From contig JAGXGA010000060.1 of NCBI GenBank assembly GCA_024636975.1, positions 1-64,000 on the forward strand: 64,000 bases of DNA. Direction: 5' to 3'. Numbering within the stretch: position 1 is the stretch's first letter; every line of letters starts with the position of its first letter. The DNA comes from Mariniphaga sp. (lineage in GTDB: Bacteria; Bacteroidota; Bacteroidia; Bacteroidales; Prolixibacteraceae). Below, in pieces: positions 37,187 to 47,567 of the stretch. The notes below the pieces were generated by a model. The model saw only the letters and a program-made list of their open reading frames with translations. It had not been told where the DNA came from and made no database searches. A program made the position numbers and the translations under genes.

Positions 37187-37876
37187 TTACAGCAGAAAAA
37201 ATCTGGATGCTTCCTTGATTAGCTGGGCAGTATTTTTAACCTTAAATTTTTCAATGAGATTTTTCCTGTGTTTTATGGAAGTATGGTTGCTTATGCATAG
37301 TTCATCAGCTATCTGTTTTGAAGAAAATCCATCGGCAACAAGCAATAAAACTTCTTTTTCCCTTTTTGAGATACTTATGTTAGCACCATTTTTATCAATA
37401 GGGTTGTGTTTTTTTCCAAAAAAATATTCAATTCGTTCAATTTGGGAGATATCAAAAAGGTAATTGAGAACAAAAATATTTTTCCTGAAATGATACAACG
37501 AGAGCTCATGGCTGACAAAGTGCCACTTGCTTAAAACATCCTTGATGTGATAGTTGAAGGAAAGGACTTCCTGGTGATTTCCTAAATGAGGTTTTCGTAT
37601 TAAAAGGTTAATTTTATTTTTAATTGTACCAGCTTCGTCCGGATCAATTATTTTATACCAGAATTCCCATCCTCCCCGGATGATTTTATCAGCATTATAA
37701 CCGAGAATGCTTTTAAAGGAATCGTTGCAGTAAATAAATTTATTTTTTTTGATGTCAAACAAACTAATCATCAGGTTCTTATCTTCTTTACAATAAGAGG
37801 AGATAAATTCCACAACAGACTGAACAAGGTTTTCTTTTCCAACAGATATAATGTCAGGTCCCCGATCTGTAAACAT
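37187..37876 (-). CDS. PAS-LuxR transcriptional regulator
   Basis: 229 residues: an N-terminal PAS-type sensor (FDIKKNKFIYCNDSFKSILG, GWEFWYKIIDPDEAG) and a C-terminal LuxR/GerE helix-turn-helix (SKREKEVLLLVADGFSSKQI, NHTSIKHRKNLIEKFKV). No receiver domain or membrane segment, so it should sense a cytosolic ligand or partner. It is transcribed away from the plus arm and starts the minus arm (172 bp before the 1842-residue gene), so it is the obvious candidate regulator for both. The 410-bp gap upstream holds a palindrome at 38186. Confidence 0.83.
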   Translation of the reverse strand: MFTDRGPDIISVGKENLVQSVVEFISSYCKEDKNLMISLFDIKKNKFIYCNDSFKSILGYNADKIIRGGWEFWYKIIDPDEAGTIKNKINLLIRKPHLGNHQEVLSFNYHIKDVLSKWHFVSHELSLYHFRKNIFVLNYLFDISQIERIEYFFGKKHNPIDKNGANISISKREKEVLLLVADGFSSKQIADELCISNHTSIKHRKNLIEKFKVKNTAQLIKEASRFFLL

Positions 37877-38286
37877 GGGTGATTTGTATTTAGTATCTTT
37901 AATTTAACTTTTCGTTTTAAAAAATGTTCATACCAACGTATATCTGTTAGCCAGGTTTTGCATTTTGCAACCTTCTTCAGAAAAAATTTAATCTAAACTC
38001 ACAAGTTATTAAATTAAGCATCTCAAAGAAAAAAATGCACAAAAAGCAGGGTTTAATTTTTTTAAAATTCCAATTGTTATTCAAATCAAATTTCATAAAT
38101 TGTAGTCGATAAAGATAAAAAGGTATTTTTTATCACCATTAAATCGAAATTCAAAAATCTCATCCCTGTAGAGATGAAACGAGCATGACAAATTTTTGTC
38201 ACACTACCTGTCCCTGACTACCAGGAAATAAATCATTATAAGTCGAGTTACATCGAATGCTTTTAGAAAATAAAAATTATAATGAG
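37877..38286. other. Divergent control region of the giant cluster
   Basis: AT-rich 410 bp between the LuxR-type regulator and the plus arm. It must hold promoters for both directions. I see one good dyad (38186-38201) and no exact TAnnTTTG element. Confidence 0.45.
38186..38201. promoter_or_regulatory. Palindrome TGACAAA-TT-TTTGTCA, candidate operator
   Basis: Seven-base perfect arms around two bases, 86 bp before the first gene of the plus arm. Size and symmetry suit a dimeric LuxR-type regulator such as the one encoded next to it. Binding is inference. Confidence 0.45.
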
Positions 38287-38511
38287 ATGAAATCAGAAAT
38301 TAAAGAGCGCCTTGAAGAACTAAAAGAAGAATATCAGAAAGGGCAAGAACAATTAATCGCATTGGAACAAGAGACAACCAACCTAAGCAAAACCATGCTA
38401 CGCATTAGTGGAGCTATCCAGGTGTTGGAGGAACTTACAGGAAAAGATGCACCAGGAAATTCCAATGGTATAGATACTGAAATGCAAGAGACAAAACATT
38501 CTGAAAAATAA
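38287..38511 (+). CDS. Small coiled-coil protein at head of plus arm
   Basis: 74 residues from ATG 38287 (an ATG ten codons earlier is possible). Residues 1-50 form a heptad-like coiled coil (KERLEELKEEYQKGQEQLIA then LEQETTNLSKTMLRISGAI), followed by a polar tail. It lies 35 bp before the 1473-residue gene. No family recognised; a chaperone or adaptor for the large proteins is a guess. Confidence 0.6.
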   Translation: MKSEIKERLEELKEEYQKGQEQLIALEQETTNLSKTMLRISGAIQVLEELTGKDAPGNSNGIDTEMQETKHSEK

Positions 38512-38545
38512 TCTCAGCGATTTGCCTGAGAAAACAAACATTTTT

Positions 38546-41500
38546 ATGGCACAACCTGTTTCCAACATCCCAGTTTTATTATTTCCATTGAAGCTCGAGA
38601 CCCGGTTTGTAGGAGATGAGCTTTGGATCAGGGCTTTTCCCGATACCGTTTTTTTGCAAAGCCACAATCCCAATCTTACCAAAGAAGAAAAAGCTGATGC
38701 AAAAGCATTTAAAGAATTGAAACAAGAGGGACAAAAAAAACAATTGTGGGCAGAATTGGTTGCAAAATATGGTATTTACCGTTCTACCTGGCTTGCACAA
38801 ATCAGTAATAAAGACGTGCAGCTCCAGGCAACCACTGACAATAAGGATGAGGAACCTTCATTTTATTTTAAATGGTTACCCGACAGGCTCGTTTTTTACC
38901 TGTACAAAGAAGGTGACCTAAAACCCGCATACAAAGCGGACGGTTCGGTTATTGATCGCGAAGGATTGACTGTTTTAGGCGAAGGCGACGAATGGCTGCA
39001 GGATTTTAACAAAGCGATAAAAGCAGGAATGGGAATAAAAATCAAAATTGAACCAAAAGATACCAAATTTGAAAAAGTAATTGTAAGCGGGTTCCGTTAC
39101 GACAAAGATCCACTACTGCCGGCCAAAGGACTGGCCGATTTGTTCGACAATCATCAATATACGCAGGGATTTTCATTTTTGGATTATGGCACGCCCACAA
39201 ACAATACGGAAAATGCCAAAAGCGGGCACTCGGCAAAAGAAGAGTTTGAAGTGGCCGACAGTTATAAGAATGCGGTAGAAGGATTAAACCTGGAGCCGGA
39301 AACAAACACTTCCCTACCCGACATCCATTCCGATACAAACGGCAAGCAGCTTGGCAAAAGTCTCGGATTTGAACCTGACCATTTAAAACACGTTCAACAT
39401 GCCGATAAAACGCCACCGATGCTGAATGAGCTGGTTCAAAAAGCCAGTTGGTTTGCGCTGGGCGCCCAACCGCTTTTTATGCTTTTGGGAAACCATGTGA
39501 GCAGTGAAGAACATGAATCGATTTGGCAACATTATTCAAAGTATGTCAAAGCCAGGGGATTGTATTCGGCTTTGAAAATTGGCAACCAACCCTACGGAAT
39601 CCTTCCGGTAATGAATATCAGCAATGTGTTTCTGACTGAAAACAGCGACATTCGTAAAAGCGACATCCTGTTTGATAAAATGATAGTCTTTTTTGCCCGG
39701 CTAAAGGAACGATGGGTTTTGATGGCAAAAGGAGATCAGACTGAGGTTCCCCGGCTGAAAGGAAACGACACGCACGAACAAATTTTGAAAATACTGAGCA
39801 TGCAGGAAAGCTCAAGCGCTTATCAGATTCGTGCATTGGAATACAATTCATTCAAAAACAAAATCTACGAATTCCTTAAAAAGAACTCTGCATCCGCGCC
39901 TTCATCCTTAAAAGGAGTAGGCGATGATTTTGATAGTGTTCAGGAAAATATTACTTCACTTGCAGGTTTGTTTGAGTTGAACGACAAGGAACTTTCCGAA
40001 GAAATTGATCAATTCCTCCGTGCTCCCATCCTGAGCTTTGTGGAAGGAAACGCCAACCTCATTGCGTTTGAAGAAGAAAATTCCATTATTACAGATCATC
40101 AGGGAAACAAGCTGACAGGCGGAGATGCCGGCAGTGATGATTTTAAGTTTGTAGAAGAGAATCTGGATAATTTTCAGGATTTTGTCAATTCCCTTCGTGG
40201 GCAAAAAGAGAACGAACCGGTGCAATACAGAGGCGATTTAAGCCTGTTTACCGACCTTTTTGTACGCAGCTATACCAATGCCTGTCAGTTGTATTTCCGT
40301 GAAATTGTTTTTGAGCCGGAGATTGTTGATTCAGCAGGTTCCCTAAATTTCAAAATTTCAGCTATTGAAAAATCGGAAGGCGCCACTGTTGCAAAAGGCG
40401 ATTCGGTTGTCACTATTCTGGGGGCGAATTCAAAAAATATTGTCATATCAGCACCCTTCAACGGAAAAATCAAAAAACTACGGGTTAAAGAAAATGAAAA
40501 TGTAACGCCCGGAACGCAACTTTTTACCCTGTTGAATGAAACAAAATTTTCTGAAATCAAAAACGCTTTTATCGAACTGGGTCAGGAAATTATAAATGCC
40601 ATCAAGGCCATACCTGAGATAATAGACCAGAAAGAAGCGCAAAAAAAAGCCATTGGCGAAGCGATTGATCTGAACAGTTACCGGCTGGACGCGTGGATCA
40701 CCTCTTTAGCGGCGAGCAGAATCGATCAGATGCGAAGTAAGCCGGATTATGAAAAGGGCATCTATTTTGGCGCGTACGGCTGGGTTGAAGACCTGGAAAA
40801 AGACGCCACTCCTGTAAATCCGGAATCGCTGACCGATATTTATCGCGAAGCCGGAGGCATAATCCATACTCCCGGGGCGGCGCAAACGGTTGCTATGTCG
40901 GTTTTTAAAAACTCTTTTTTGGCGCACGAACAGGAAGTGGAAAGCAATCCGTTTACCATCAACCTTACCTCCGATCGCATCCAAAAAAGCCGGTTCCTAT
41001 TGGATGGTATCCGGCAGGGACAGCAACTGGAGGCGCTTTTAGGATACCAGTTGGAGCGGCATCTTCATGAAAACAAACTGCATGAGGAGATTTATGCGCT
41101 GCGGGAAGCCTTTCCACTTTATGAAAATGCCACTGGAAATTCAACCGGTTTTGTGAATTTAAGTGTTATTGATGGTTTAAAAGCCATTAAAAACAAGGAA
41201 AGTCTCCCGAATCAGATAAATTCTCAGGTAAAAGAAAAAGTAAAAAAGCAGATAGAAAAGCTGGAAGATACGATGGATGGCAGCCTGGACACACTCTTTT
41301 ACGAGGCAGGCTACCAGGTCACCCAGGGAAATTTATCGCAGGCCGCCGCTGCCCTTGATGCCACCAAAGGAGAACTGGAACCACCGGTTATAGAATCGCT
41401 CAAAACAAAAATCCCGGGAACCGGAATCAAACATAAACTGGTTATGGTTTTTCAGCCGAATGAAGAAAAATACACCGTTGAAAACTCCCTTGCTTTTGCT

Positions 41501-42964
41501 GAACCACATCTCGAAAACTGGCTGAAGGAAAACATCGGGCCAATGAATAAAATTGCTTGTGTAACAGAATTACAAAATACTCAGGATAATAGTCTGATAG
41601 AAAAAGTTGAAATCAAACTGGCGGATTTGAATATCAGTTACCTCGACTTTTTGCATTTAAGTGACGACCCTGTTTCCTACGGGGCAAGCGAACTTGAACT
41701 GCGAATCAGGAACGCTGTGCAGGAAAAAAGCGGGGACATACCCGAAGAAACAAAATATGTGATAACAAATGCAAAACCGGAGGGAGGTCAATCACTGGTT
41801 CAGGCACTGGAGGTAGCACGAACTGTCAAAACGCTGCTTGGTAAATGCCGTTATTTAAAATCGGAGGATTTAACCATGGAAAGTGAACCGATTCAGCATG
41901 ATCGGAAATCCTTGGATGAAATAAAAAATAACCGGCTGCTGCCTCTTGTTGAACGTTTAAAAGAAATGGCTGCATCTGATTTAATCGAAACAAACGTTTT
42001 GAAATTCCTGTCAAACCTTGAGTTTGAATCGGCCAAAACCGCCTTCCTCACAAATACTGCAATTGACACTGCCAAATTAAAAACCGACATCGAAACAAAA
42101 ATAAAAGCTGCCGAAGATTTGTTTTCCAATTACAATGAGCAAAACAATTTTTACAGGGCATTCGAACTGTTGCACCAAGTGGCCAAAATCCTTTTTGGTG
42201 AGTCGTTTATCCTTCTGCCCCCGGTAACCGGTTCCGGCAATTTTATGCAGGGGTTCAAAAGTAAACAACAACAGTTGCTGGTTGGGGATCCGGCAGATAA
42301 TGATTCGGCGCAGGTTTGGGGACAGGAGCGTGTTAAAAACTGGATTCAGGGCGTTGCCCAGGTTCATGAAAATTCGGAATTGTTTGAGGACTGGCTGATG
42401 GTGCGTTCAGTATGGGGCCAATCCGTAAAATTGGCAGAAAACTACAATTTCACGGTGGTTCAGGGGCCTACTTTATTACAATATCCGTGGGTGGCATTGT
42501 CGAAAAAGGAAATAGATTTTTTACTCGAAAAACAGTTCGCCTCACAACCTGTTTATGTCGATCCCAATAGCAGCGAGACTTACCCCCTACCGGACGGCAC
42601 ATACTATCCGGAAGGTTGCGAAAGCACTGTTCTCTATGCACCGGGAAATCTTAACCTCGAAAAACCAGTTTTCGGTATGGTCATCGAGGACTTTTCGGAA
42701 CACATTCCTGATAAAAAAATGAATACCGGTTTGAGTTTCAATTACAACAGCCCGAACAACCAGCCACCGCAGGCCATTTTGCTTGCCATTCATTCCAAAG
42801 CAACGCAGGAGAGTGAATTTTTCTGGTCGGAAGACGACCTCAGGGATATTATTTACGACACGATGGATTTATACAAAATACGCTTGGTGGACCTGGAAGC
42901 CATTCAGGAATATGGATATGTTTTGCCCATGACCTGGTGGTTTAACATACCAGGAAACAAATAG
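38546..42964 (+). CDS. Giant cluster protein, 1473 aa, with barrel-sandwich insert
   Basis: Start at ATG 38546 (MAQPVSNIPVLLFPLKLETR); a TTG eight codons upstream is less likely. No signal peptide. Notable segments: YGIYRSTWLAQ near residue 75; about 600-665 a complete barrel-sandwich hybrid (biotinyl-lipoyl-like) fold, EGATVAKGDSVVTILG, IVISAPFNGKIKKLRVKENE, without the modified Lys; and RFLLDGIRQGQQLEALLGYQ near 820, a string I recall in large proteins of distant phyla. The end (WWFNIPGNK) is well defined. Function unknown. It is 10 bp before the next gene. Confidence 0.77.
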   Translation: MAQPVSNIPVLLFPLKLETRFVGDELWIRAFPDTVFLQSHNPNLTKEEKADAKAFKELKQEGQKKQLWAELVAKYGIYRSTWLAQISNKDVQLQATTDNKDEEPSFYFKWLPDRLVFYLYKEGDLKPAYKADGSVIDREGLTVLGEGDEWLQDFNKAIKAGMGIKIKIEPKDTKFEKVIVSGFRYDKDPLLPAKGLADLFDNHQYTQGFSFLDYGTPTNNTENAKSGHSAKEEFEVADSYKNAVEGLNLEPETNTSLPDIHSDTNGKQLGKSLGFEPDHLKHVQHADKTPPMLNELVQKASWFALGAQPLFMLLGNHVSSEEHESIWQHYSKYVKARGLYSALKIGNQPYGILPVMNISNVFLTENSDIRKSDILFDKMIVFFARLKERWVLMAKGDQTEVPRLKGNDTHEQILKILSMQESSSAYQIRALEYNSFKNKIYEFLKKNSASAPSSLKGVGDDFDSVQENITSLAGLFELNDKELSEEIDQFLRAPILSFVEGNANLIAFEEENSIITDHQGNKLTGGDAGSDDFKFVEENLDNFQDFVNSLRGQKENEPVQYRGDLSLFTDLFVRSYTNACQLYFREIVFEPEIVDSAGSLNFKISAIEKSEGATVAKGDSVVTILGANSKNIVISAPFNGKIKKLRVKENENVTPGTQLFTLLNETKFSEIKNAFIELGQEIINAIKAIPEIIDQKEAQKKAIGEAIDLNSYRLDAWITSLAASRIDQMRSKPDYEKGIYFGAYGWVEDLEKDATPVNPESLTDIYREAGGIIHTPGAAQTVAMSVFKNSFLAHEQEVESNPFTINLTSDRIQKSRFLLDGIRQGQQLEALLGYQLERHLHENKLHEEIYALREAFPLYENATGNSTGFVNLSVIDGLKAIKNKESLPNQINSQVKEKVKKQIEKLEDTMDGSLDTLFYEAGYQVTQGNLSQAAAALDATKGELEPPVIESLKTKIPGTGIKHKLVMVFQPNEEKYTVENSLAFAEPHLENWLKENIGPMNKIACVTELQNTQDNSLIEKVEIKLADLNISYLDFLHLSDDPVSYGASELELRIRNAVQEKSGDIPEETKYVITNAKPEGGQSLVQALEVARTVKTLLGKCRYLKSEDLTMESEPIQHDRKSLDEIKNNRLLPLVERLKEMAASDLIETNVLKFLSNLEFESAKTAFLTNTAIDTAKLKTDIETKIKAAEDLFSNYNEQNNFYRAFELLHQVAKILFGESFILLPPVTGSGNFMQGFKSKQQQLLVGDPADNDSAQVWGQERVKNWIQGVAQVHENSELFEDWLMVRSVWGQSVKLAENYNFTVVQGPTLLQYPWVALSKKEIDFLLEKQFASQPVYVDPNSSETYPLPDGTYYPEGCESTVLYAPGNLNLEKPVFGMVIEDFSEHIPDKKMNTGLSFNYNSPNNQPPQAILLAIHSKATQESEFFWSEDDLRDIIYDTMDLYKIRLVDLEAIQEYGYVLPMTWWFNIPGNK

Positions 42965-42973
42965 AAAGGCAGT

Positions 42974-44710
42974 ATGAGTTTATACTTCAAATTAAAACGA
43001 ACCCTGTTTCCCGTTGAAGAGGGAATCCCCGGTTTTATTCCGCAGTTCCGGCTGGAAGGGCGCTCCAGGGATGGCAACAGCGACGACGGACTGGAAATGC
43101 GAATCGCCGATCCGCTGTGGATGCTGGGACGACAATGGCAGTTCGGGGAATTTAAAGGCGAAGACAACGGTTCGCCCATTGGCGCTTTTGCCAATTACAG
43201 AAAAGAGAAGACCGGTTTTTATTCCTTTCGGAATTCAGGAAAGAAGCAAAAAATTGGAACTGTTCCTTTGGAAGCGCGGGTGGAGGCCATGAAAATGAAA
43301 CCTGAGAAATTGCGGGAGAAAGTTCGGATTGGGCAAAAGTTTGAAGAATTAATTAAGGCAAATTTCCCGGCAAACGAAGCCGAATCCATTATAAATCAAC
43401 TCAGAACAGCGTTTCCATTGAAGCCGGAAGAAAAACCGGATCAAAAATCACAAAGCTTTTTTAATCTGATGGCCGGAAATGTAATTGATGGCGGAAGTCT
43501 GTGGAGTCAAATTCAAAACAATACCTTTCCAAAGAATGATTTTATTCCGTTGGAAAAGGTTACCGAAATGCTCAAAAACTGGTATCGGGATTTATACCTG
43601 CCGGGTCAGGATGAATCTTCATGGCAGTCGGAAAACCTGGTTCACCAGTTCAGCGTTCACAATGAGAAAGGTATCGATCTTCACGCTCCGGATTATCAAA
43701 GCGGACACCTCGACTGGTACTCTTTTGACAGCTCAGAAATTGAAATTGACCCGGCTGAAAACACAACAGATTCGGAGGTTTTTATGCCTGTGCAGGTCTC
43801 TTTTGCGGCGATGCCCGACAAAAGGTTGTTTTCCTTTGAAGACAGCAGGCTCGATTTGTCAGGCATGGAAGTAGATCAGTCGGAACTCGTTAAACTGCTG
43901 ATCATCGATTTTTCGCTGATTTCTGATAACGATTGGTATACCATCCCATTTGAAATGGAACCGGGTGAAATCTCATGGATTAACAGCATCACTGTAAAAG
44001 ATGTGTTTGGAATCACAACCGTTATCAATAACGATAAAAATACGGGACAGTTCCTGAATGCCAATCCGCTGAAGGTTTGGGATGCATATAAAATCAGGCC
44101 GTCGGATTTGCTGAGGGAAAGGGGACAAAACAATCAGGAACTATACAAAAAAGAGGAGCAGTTTCTCTACCTGCCGCCTGTTACGACTTTCCGGCAGGAA
44201 TCGCGTCCGCTTGAAGAAATTCTTTTTCTCCGCGACGAATATGCGAATATGGTTTGGGGAGTAGAAAAAACAGTTTGCAATAAATGGGGAAAACCGGTGA
44301 ATGGTTACGATCTTCATTTGGAATTAAACGGCCCTTTTTTAAATCCTGAAAAAAGGGAAACCACAATGCCGCAATTTCGCCTGGCTACTCAGGTGCCCAC
44401 AAACTGGATTCCTTACTTGCCTTTTCATATTGAAGACAGCACAACTAATATCGAGTTGCGGCGTGCGGTGATGATGCGAAATGAAAACGATACAAAACCT
44501 GTGGATATCGAGCCGTTTTCTGAGCTTGCCCGCAACGACCTGCTCAAAATCAGGGAAGAAGCGATTCCACGTGCGGGCGTCAGGGTGCAACTGACCAGAC
44601 AAAGGGTACGGGGCGCCGATGGCAAAACGTATATCTGGCTGGGAAGAAAAGTGCTGGCCGGAAAAGGAGAAGGAAGCAGCGGATTAACTTTTGACCAGTT
44701 GCTGTTTTAA
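42974..44710 (+). CDS. Cluster protein, 578 aa, unknown function
   Basis: Soluble protein with no signal peptide. Near residues 35-75 it has LEMRIADPLWMLGRQWQFGE followed by FKGEDNGSP, a strong motif I remember from hypothetical proteins of actinobacteria and proteobacteria that occur beside homologues of the neighbouring genes. Later landmarks are WYRDLYLPG and RLATQVPTNWIPYLPFH. AAGGCAG lies just before its ATG as a weak ribosome site, 10 bp after the previous stop. No enzymatic motif seen. Confidence 0.75.
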   Translation: MSLYFKLKRTLFPVEEGIPGFIPQFRLEGRSRDGNSDDGLEMRIADPLWMLGRQWQFGEFKGEDNGSPIGAFANYRKEKTGFYSFRNSGKKQKIGTVPLEARVEAMKMKPEKLREKVRIGQKFEELIKANFPANEAESIINQLRTAFPLKPEEKPDQKSQSFFNLMAGNVIDGGSLWSQIQNNTFPKNDFIPLEKVTEMLKNWYRDLYLPGQDESSWQSENLVHQFSVHNEKGIDLHAPDYQSGHLDWYSFDSSEIEIDPAENTTDSEVFMPVQVSFAAMPDKRLFSFEDSRLDLSGMEVDQSELVKLLIIDFSLISDNDWYTIPFEMEPGEISWINSITVKDVFGITTVINNDKNTGQFLNANPLKVWDAYKIRPSDLLRERGQNNQELYKKEEQFLYLPPVTTFRQESRPLEEILFLRDEYANMVWGVEKTVCNKWGKPVNGYDLHLELNGPFLNPEKRETTMPQFRLATQVPTNWIPYLPFHIEDSTTNIELRRAVMMRNENDTKPVDIEPFSELARNDLLKIREEAIPRAGVRVQLTRQRVRGADGKTYIWLGRKVLAGKGEGSSGLTFDQLLF

Positions 44711-44728
44711 AAATGAAATTTGTGTAAA

Positions 44729-47554
44729 ATGACAAAACAAGTAAATTATTTTCTACCGTATCTGAGACAAGGTTTAACCACCCTGGCAGATCACAGCAAT
44801 TCGCCCGGGAAAAGAGTGGTTATTCCTGTAAAACTTACACTCACGGCTACCGATAAAACGAATAACTCCACCAATACAAAAACCGTAGAAAAAGGAATAA
44901 CTCTTTTCGGGCCCGGAGATGTTTTGGGAATAAATCCAACTGTTATTTCTCGTGTGGCGCCATCTCCAAATACCAATAATTTCGAAACTTCGCTGATTCC
45001 GTTTATCGACTTCTCGGAGCCCGATTTAATATGGCGGTTCAGCAGTTTACAAACTTCTGATAAAAAGAACTGGATACCTTGGTTAACGCTGATTGTTTTA
45101 AAATCGGAAAATAATGAGGAGGAAGCAGAATTTGAAAAAGATGAAAATTCAAACAAGGAACTGCCACCGCAAATTCAGCTAAAACCAAATGCGGTATTGC
45201 CCGATTTGAAAGAATCATGGCGTTGGGCACATGTTCATAAAACAGATATTGAAGGAGTTACCTCAAAACAACTGGCAAACAGCATAAAAAAGTCGCCAAA
45301 AAAAGCGGTTTGCCGGCTGTTGTGCCCCCGAAAATTAAAGCCACAGACCAAATATCACGCTTTTTTGGTGCCTGCTTTTAAAATAGGGGCAGAGGCTGCA
45401 ATGGGCATTACTGATCAAACCGGCGACAGAACTGCTCTTACCTGGGAAACACCCGCCGACGGAGCGGGCAAAACGGTTCCATACTTTTTTGAATGGGAAT
45501 TCAGAACGGGGGCCGGTGGTGATTTCGAGAAACTGGTACGCAAATTAAAGCCAAGGGATCTGGAAAATATGGGGACCCGCCCAATCGATTGCAGCAACCC
45601 CGGTTACGGAATGCTGGAAGAAAACGAACTCGTCCTCCAAATGGAAGCTGCGCTAAAATCTTTGGATACCAGTTATCAGGCGTGGGGAATGGATAGTACA
45701 AAAGACAGTCCGGATGCTACGCGAAGCATAGAAAAACAAAAAGCTTTGGCTGAACTGTTAAACAAAAGAGAAGAAAAAATTCAAAAAGAAAACGGTGAAG
45801 TTGAAACCAAATTACGGGTGACTCCGCCGGTTTATGGCGAATGGTACGCTTCCCGGCAGGAGGAAACGGAAGTCAATCCTCAAAACAGAAATCACTGGCT
45901 GGAAGAATTAAACCTGGATTTCCGGCACAGGGCAGCCGCAGGACTGGGTGTGCAGTTTGTAAAGGAAAACCAGGAAAGCCTGATGAAAGCTGCCTGGGAA
46001 CAGTTGAGCAAAGTTAAAAAGGTAAATCAGGAACTCAACCTCGGACGTTTTGGCCGCGAGGTTTCTTCGCAGATCTACAAGCGGTTGAATAAAATGAAGG
46101 CAAATAATGTGTTCAAGATGTCTTTACCGGTACAAAACAAAATTGCCATTCAGCCTGAAAAAACCGTTACCGCATTTTTAAACAGCAGCAAAATTACCCA
46201 AAATATCACCCGGACAAAAACGCAAAAATACCTCTACAAAATGGGTAGCTCGGATGGGAAAACAGATTTTAAACCTGTTGGAAGTTCCCAATTGGTAAGT
46301 TTGAGTTACAAGGTGAAAGGGGTAAAAAGTTCAGCCCTCAAACAAAAAATGATGGCCAGTACCCCAACGGTGACGGCAAAAAAGGCAATCAGCGTCTGGC
46401 CGGAAGGGGTCGTCGCAAAAACCATTTCAGCATTAAACCCGAAATTGACTATTGAATCAAGAATCAAAAACCGGGTCAGCAATTTCAGATCGGTTGAAAA
46501 AACCAAAACCCCGCAAAGCCAAACGGAAGATGAATTACATCCGGTAATATGGTACCCCGAATTTCACCGCCCCATGTACCATTTTTTAAGGGCAATGTCG
46601 CAGGAATATATTTTGCCCGGTCTGGAAAATGTACCGCAAAACACGGTGGGGCTTCTGCAAACCAACCGTCGGTTTATTGAGGCGTTTATGGTGGGATTGA
46701 ATCATGAAATGGCTTCCGAACTGCGGTGGCGTGAATTTCCGACCGATATGCGTGGGAGCTATTTTCGCAGTTTCTGGGATACCAGTATTTATTCGGTAAA
46801 TCCTGATGAGAAAAAAGCATTCAGAACAACAGCAATTGCCGCAAAATTACTGGAACAAATTAAGCATGAATTTGGCGACGATTTTAATACCATTCAAAAA
46901 ATAGATGATACGTATAACATCGCCAATCCGAATGAAACAGAAAAGGAAATTGCCGATGCTTACGAAAGCGCTGTTGAAAAATGGCTGCTCACCCGCGATG
47001 AAGACAAAGATATCGACAGGCTATCCGACTGGAATAAAAAGAACCGGTTGGGAGATAATCCGGTGCCGGGAAAACTGACCAACCAGGAAGAAAATGTAAA
47101 TCGTTTGGTATTGCTTATCCGGGGTGAACTGCTTCAAAAATTCAGCAATACTTTAATCTACCTGGTAAAGAAAAAAGCAGATGGCAAGCCGGATTTAAGC
47201 CTGAATTCAGAGCGCACACATCCTGTTTTTGAAGGCGCTCTGCCACCTGATATAGTGTTTATCGGTTTCCCGGTAAAAAAAGAAAAGGCCGCTGAATACT
47301 TTGTGGTTTTTGAAGAACGAATGACCGAAATGCGGTTTGGTTTAGATGAAACCCCGGAAGGAAATGAACCCGAAACAGGAATTAACAATTTTAGCTGGGA
47401 ACATTTTCCCACACTTCCGCCGGAGGGATATTTGGATGGAAACCAACCCACCATTTTTACGCAGGAATGGGAGAATGCAGCTTTTGTTGGTAAAGTGATG
47501 ATGCAGAAACAAGTGAGGGCAGCAATTGAATTGGAGGAATTGCTGCCGGATTGA
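44729..47554 (+). CDS. Cluster protein, 941 aa, unknown function
   Basis: Preferred ATG 44729 (MTKQVNYFLPYLRQGLTTL); the TTG three codons earlier is weaker. N-terminal part resembles a beta-sandwich (VVIPVKLTLTAT, IPFIDFSEPDLIWRFSS). The best signature is near residues 615-685: WYPEFHRPMYHFLRAMSQEY, FIEAFMVGLNHEMASEL, REFPTDMRGSYFRSFWD. This E-F-P-T-D-x-R-G-x-Y-F-R-x-F-W-D string is, from memory, very widely conserved among unannotated large proteins. Central region is Lys-rich (about 430-560). No signal peptide; 13 bp before the PhoD-like gene. Confidence 0.77.
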   Translation: MTKQVNYFLPYLRQGLTTLADHSNSPGKRVVIPVKLTLTATDKTNNSTNTKTVEKGITLFGPGDVLGINPTVISRVAPSPNTNNFETSLIPFIDFSEPDLIWRFSSLQTSDKKNWIPWLTLIVLKSENNEEEAEFEKDENSNKELPPQIQLKPNAVLPDLKESWRWAHVHKTDIEGVTSKQLANSIKKSPKKAVCRLLCPRKLKPQTKYHAFLVPAFKIGAEAAMGITDQTGDRTALTWETPADGAGKTVPYFFEWEFRTGAGGDFEKLVRKLKPRDLENMGTRPIDCSNPGYGMLEENELVLQMEAALKSLDTSYQAWGMDSTKDSPDATRSIEKQKALAELLNKREEKIQKENGEVETKLRVTPPVYGEWYASRQEETEVNPQNRNHWLEELNLDFRHRAAAGLGVQFVKENQESLMKAAWEQLSKVKKVNQELNLGRFGREVSSQIYKRLNKMKANNVFKMSLPVQNKIAIQPEKTVTAFLNSSKITQNITRTKTQKYLYKMGSSDGKTDFKPVGSSQLVSLSYKVKGVKSSALKQKMMASTPTVTAKKAISVWPEGVVAKTISALNPKLTIESRIKNRVSNFRSVEKTKTPQSQTEDELHPVIWYPEFHRPMYHFLRAMSQEYILPGLENVPQNTVGLLQTNRRFIEAFMVGLNHEMASELRWREFPTDMRGSYFRSFWDTSIYSVNPDEKKAFRTTAIAAKLLEQIKHEFGDDFNTIQKIDDTYNIANPNETEKEIADAYESAVEKWLLTRDEDKDIDRLSDWNKKNRLGDNPVPGKLTNQEENVNRLVLLIRGELLQKFSNTLIYLVKKKADGKPDLSLNSERTHPVFEGALPPDIVFIGFPVKKEKAAEYFVVFEERMTEMRFGLDETPEGNEPETGINNFSWEHFPTLPPEGYLDGNQPTIFTQEWENAAFVGKVMMQKQVRAAIELEELLPD

Positions 47555-47567
47555 TTGAAAACAAAAA

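Noticed and set aside
39042-39416. Many 60-130 codon frames opposite or out of frame within the giant genes
   Set aside because: They lie wholly inside long, well-supported coding frames and show no family features.
38546-42964. Barrel-sandwich domain as a biotin carrier
   Set aside because: The modified Lys motif (MKM/DKA) is missing and no carboxylase or ligase is near.
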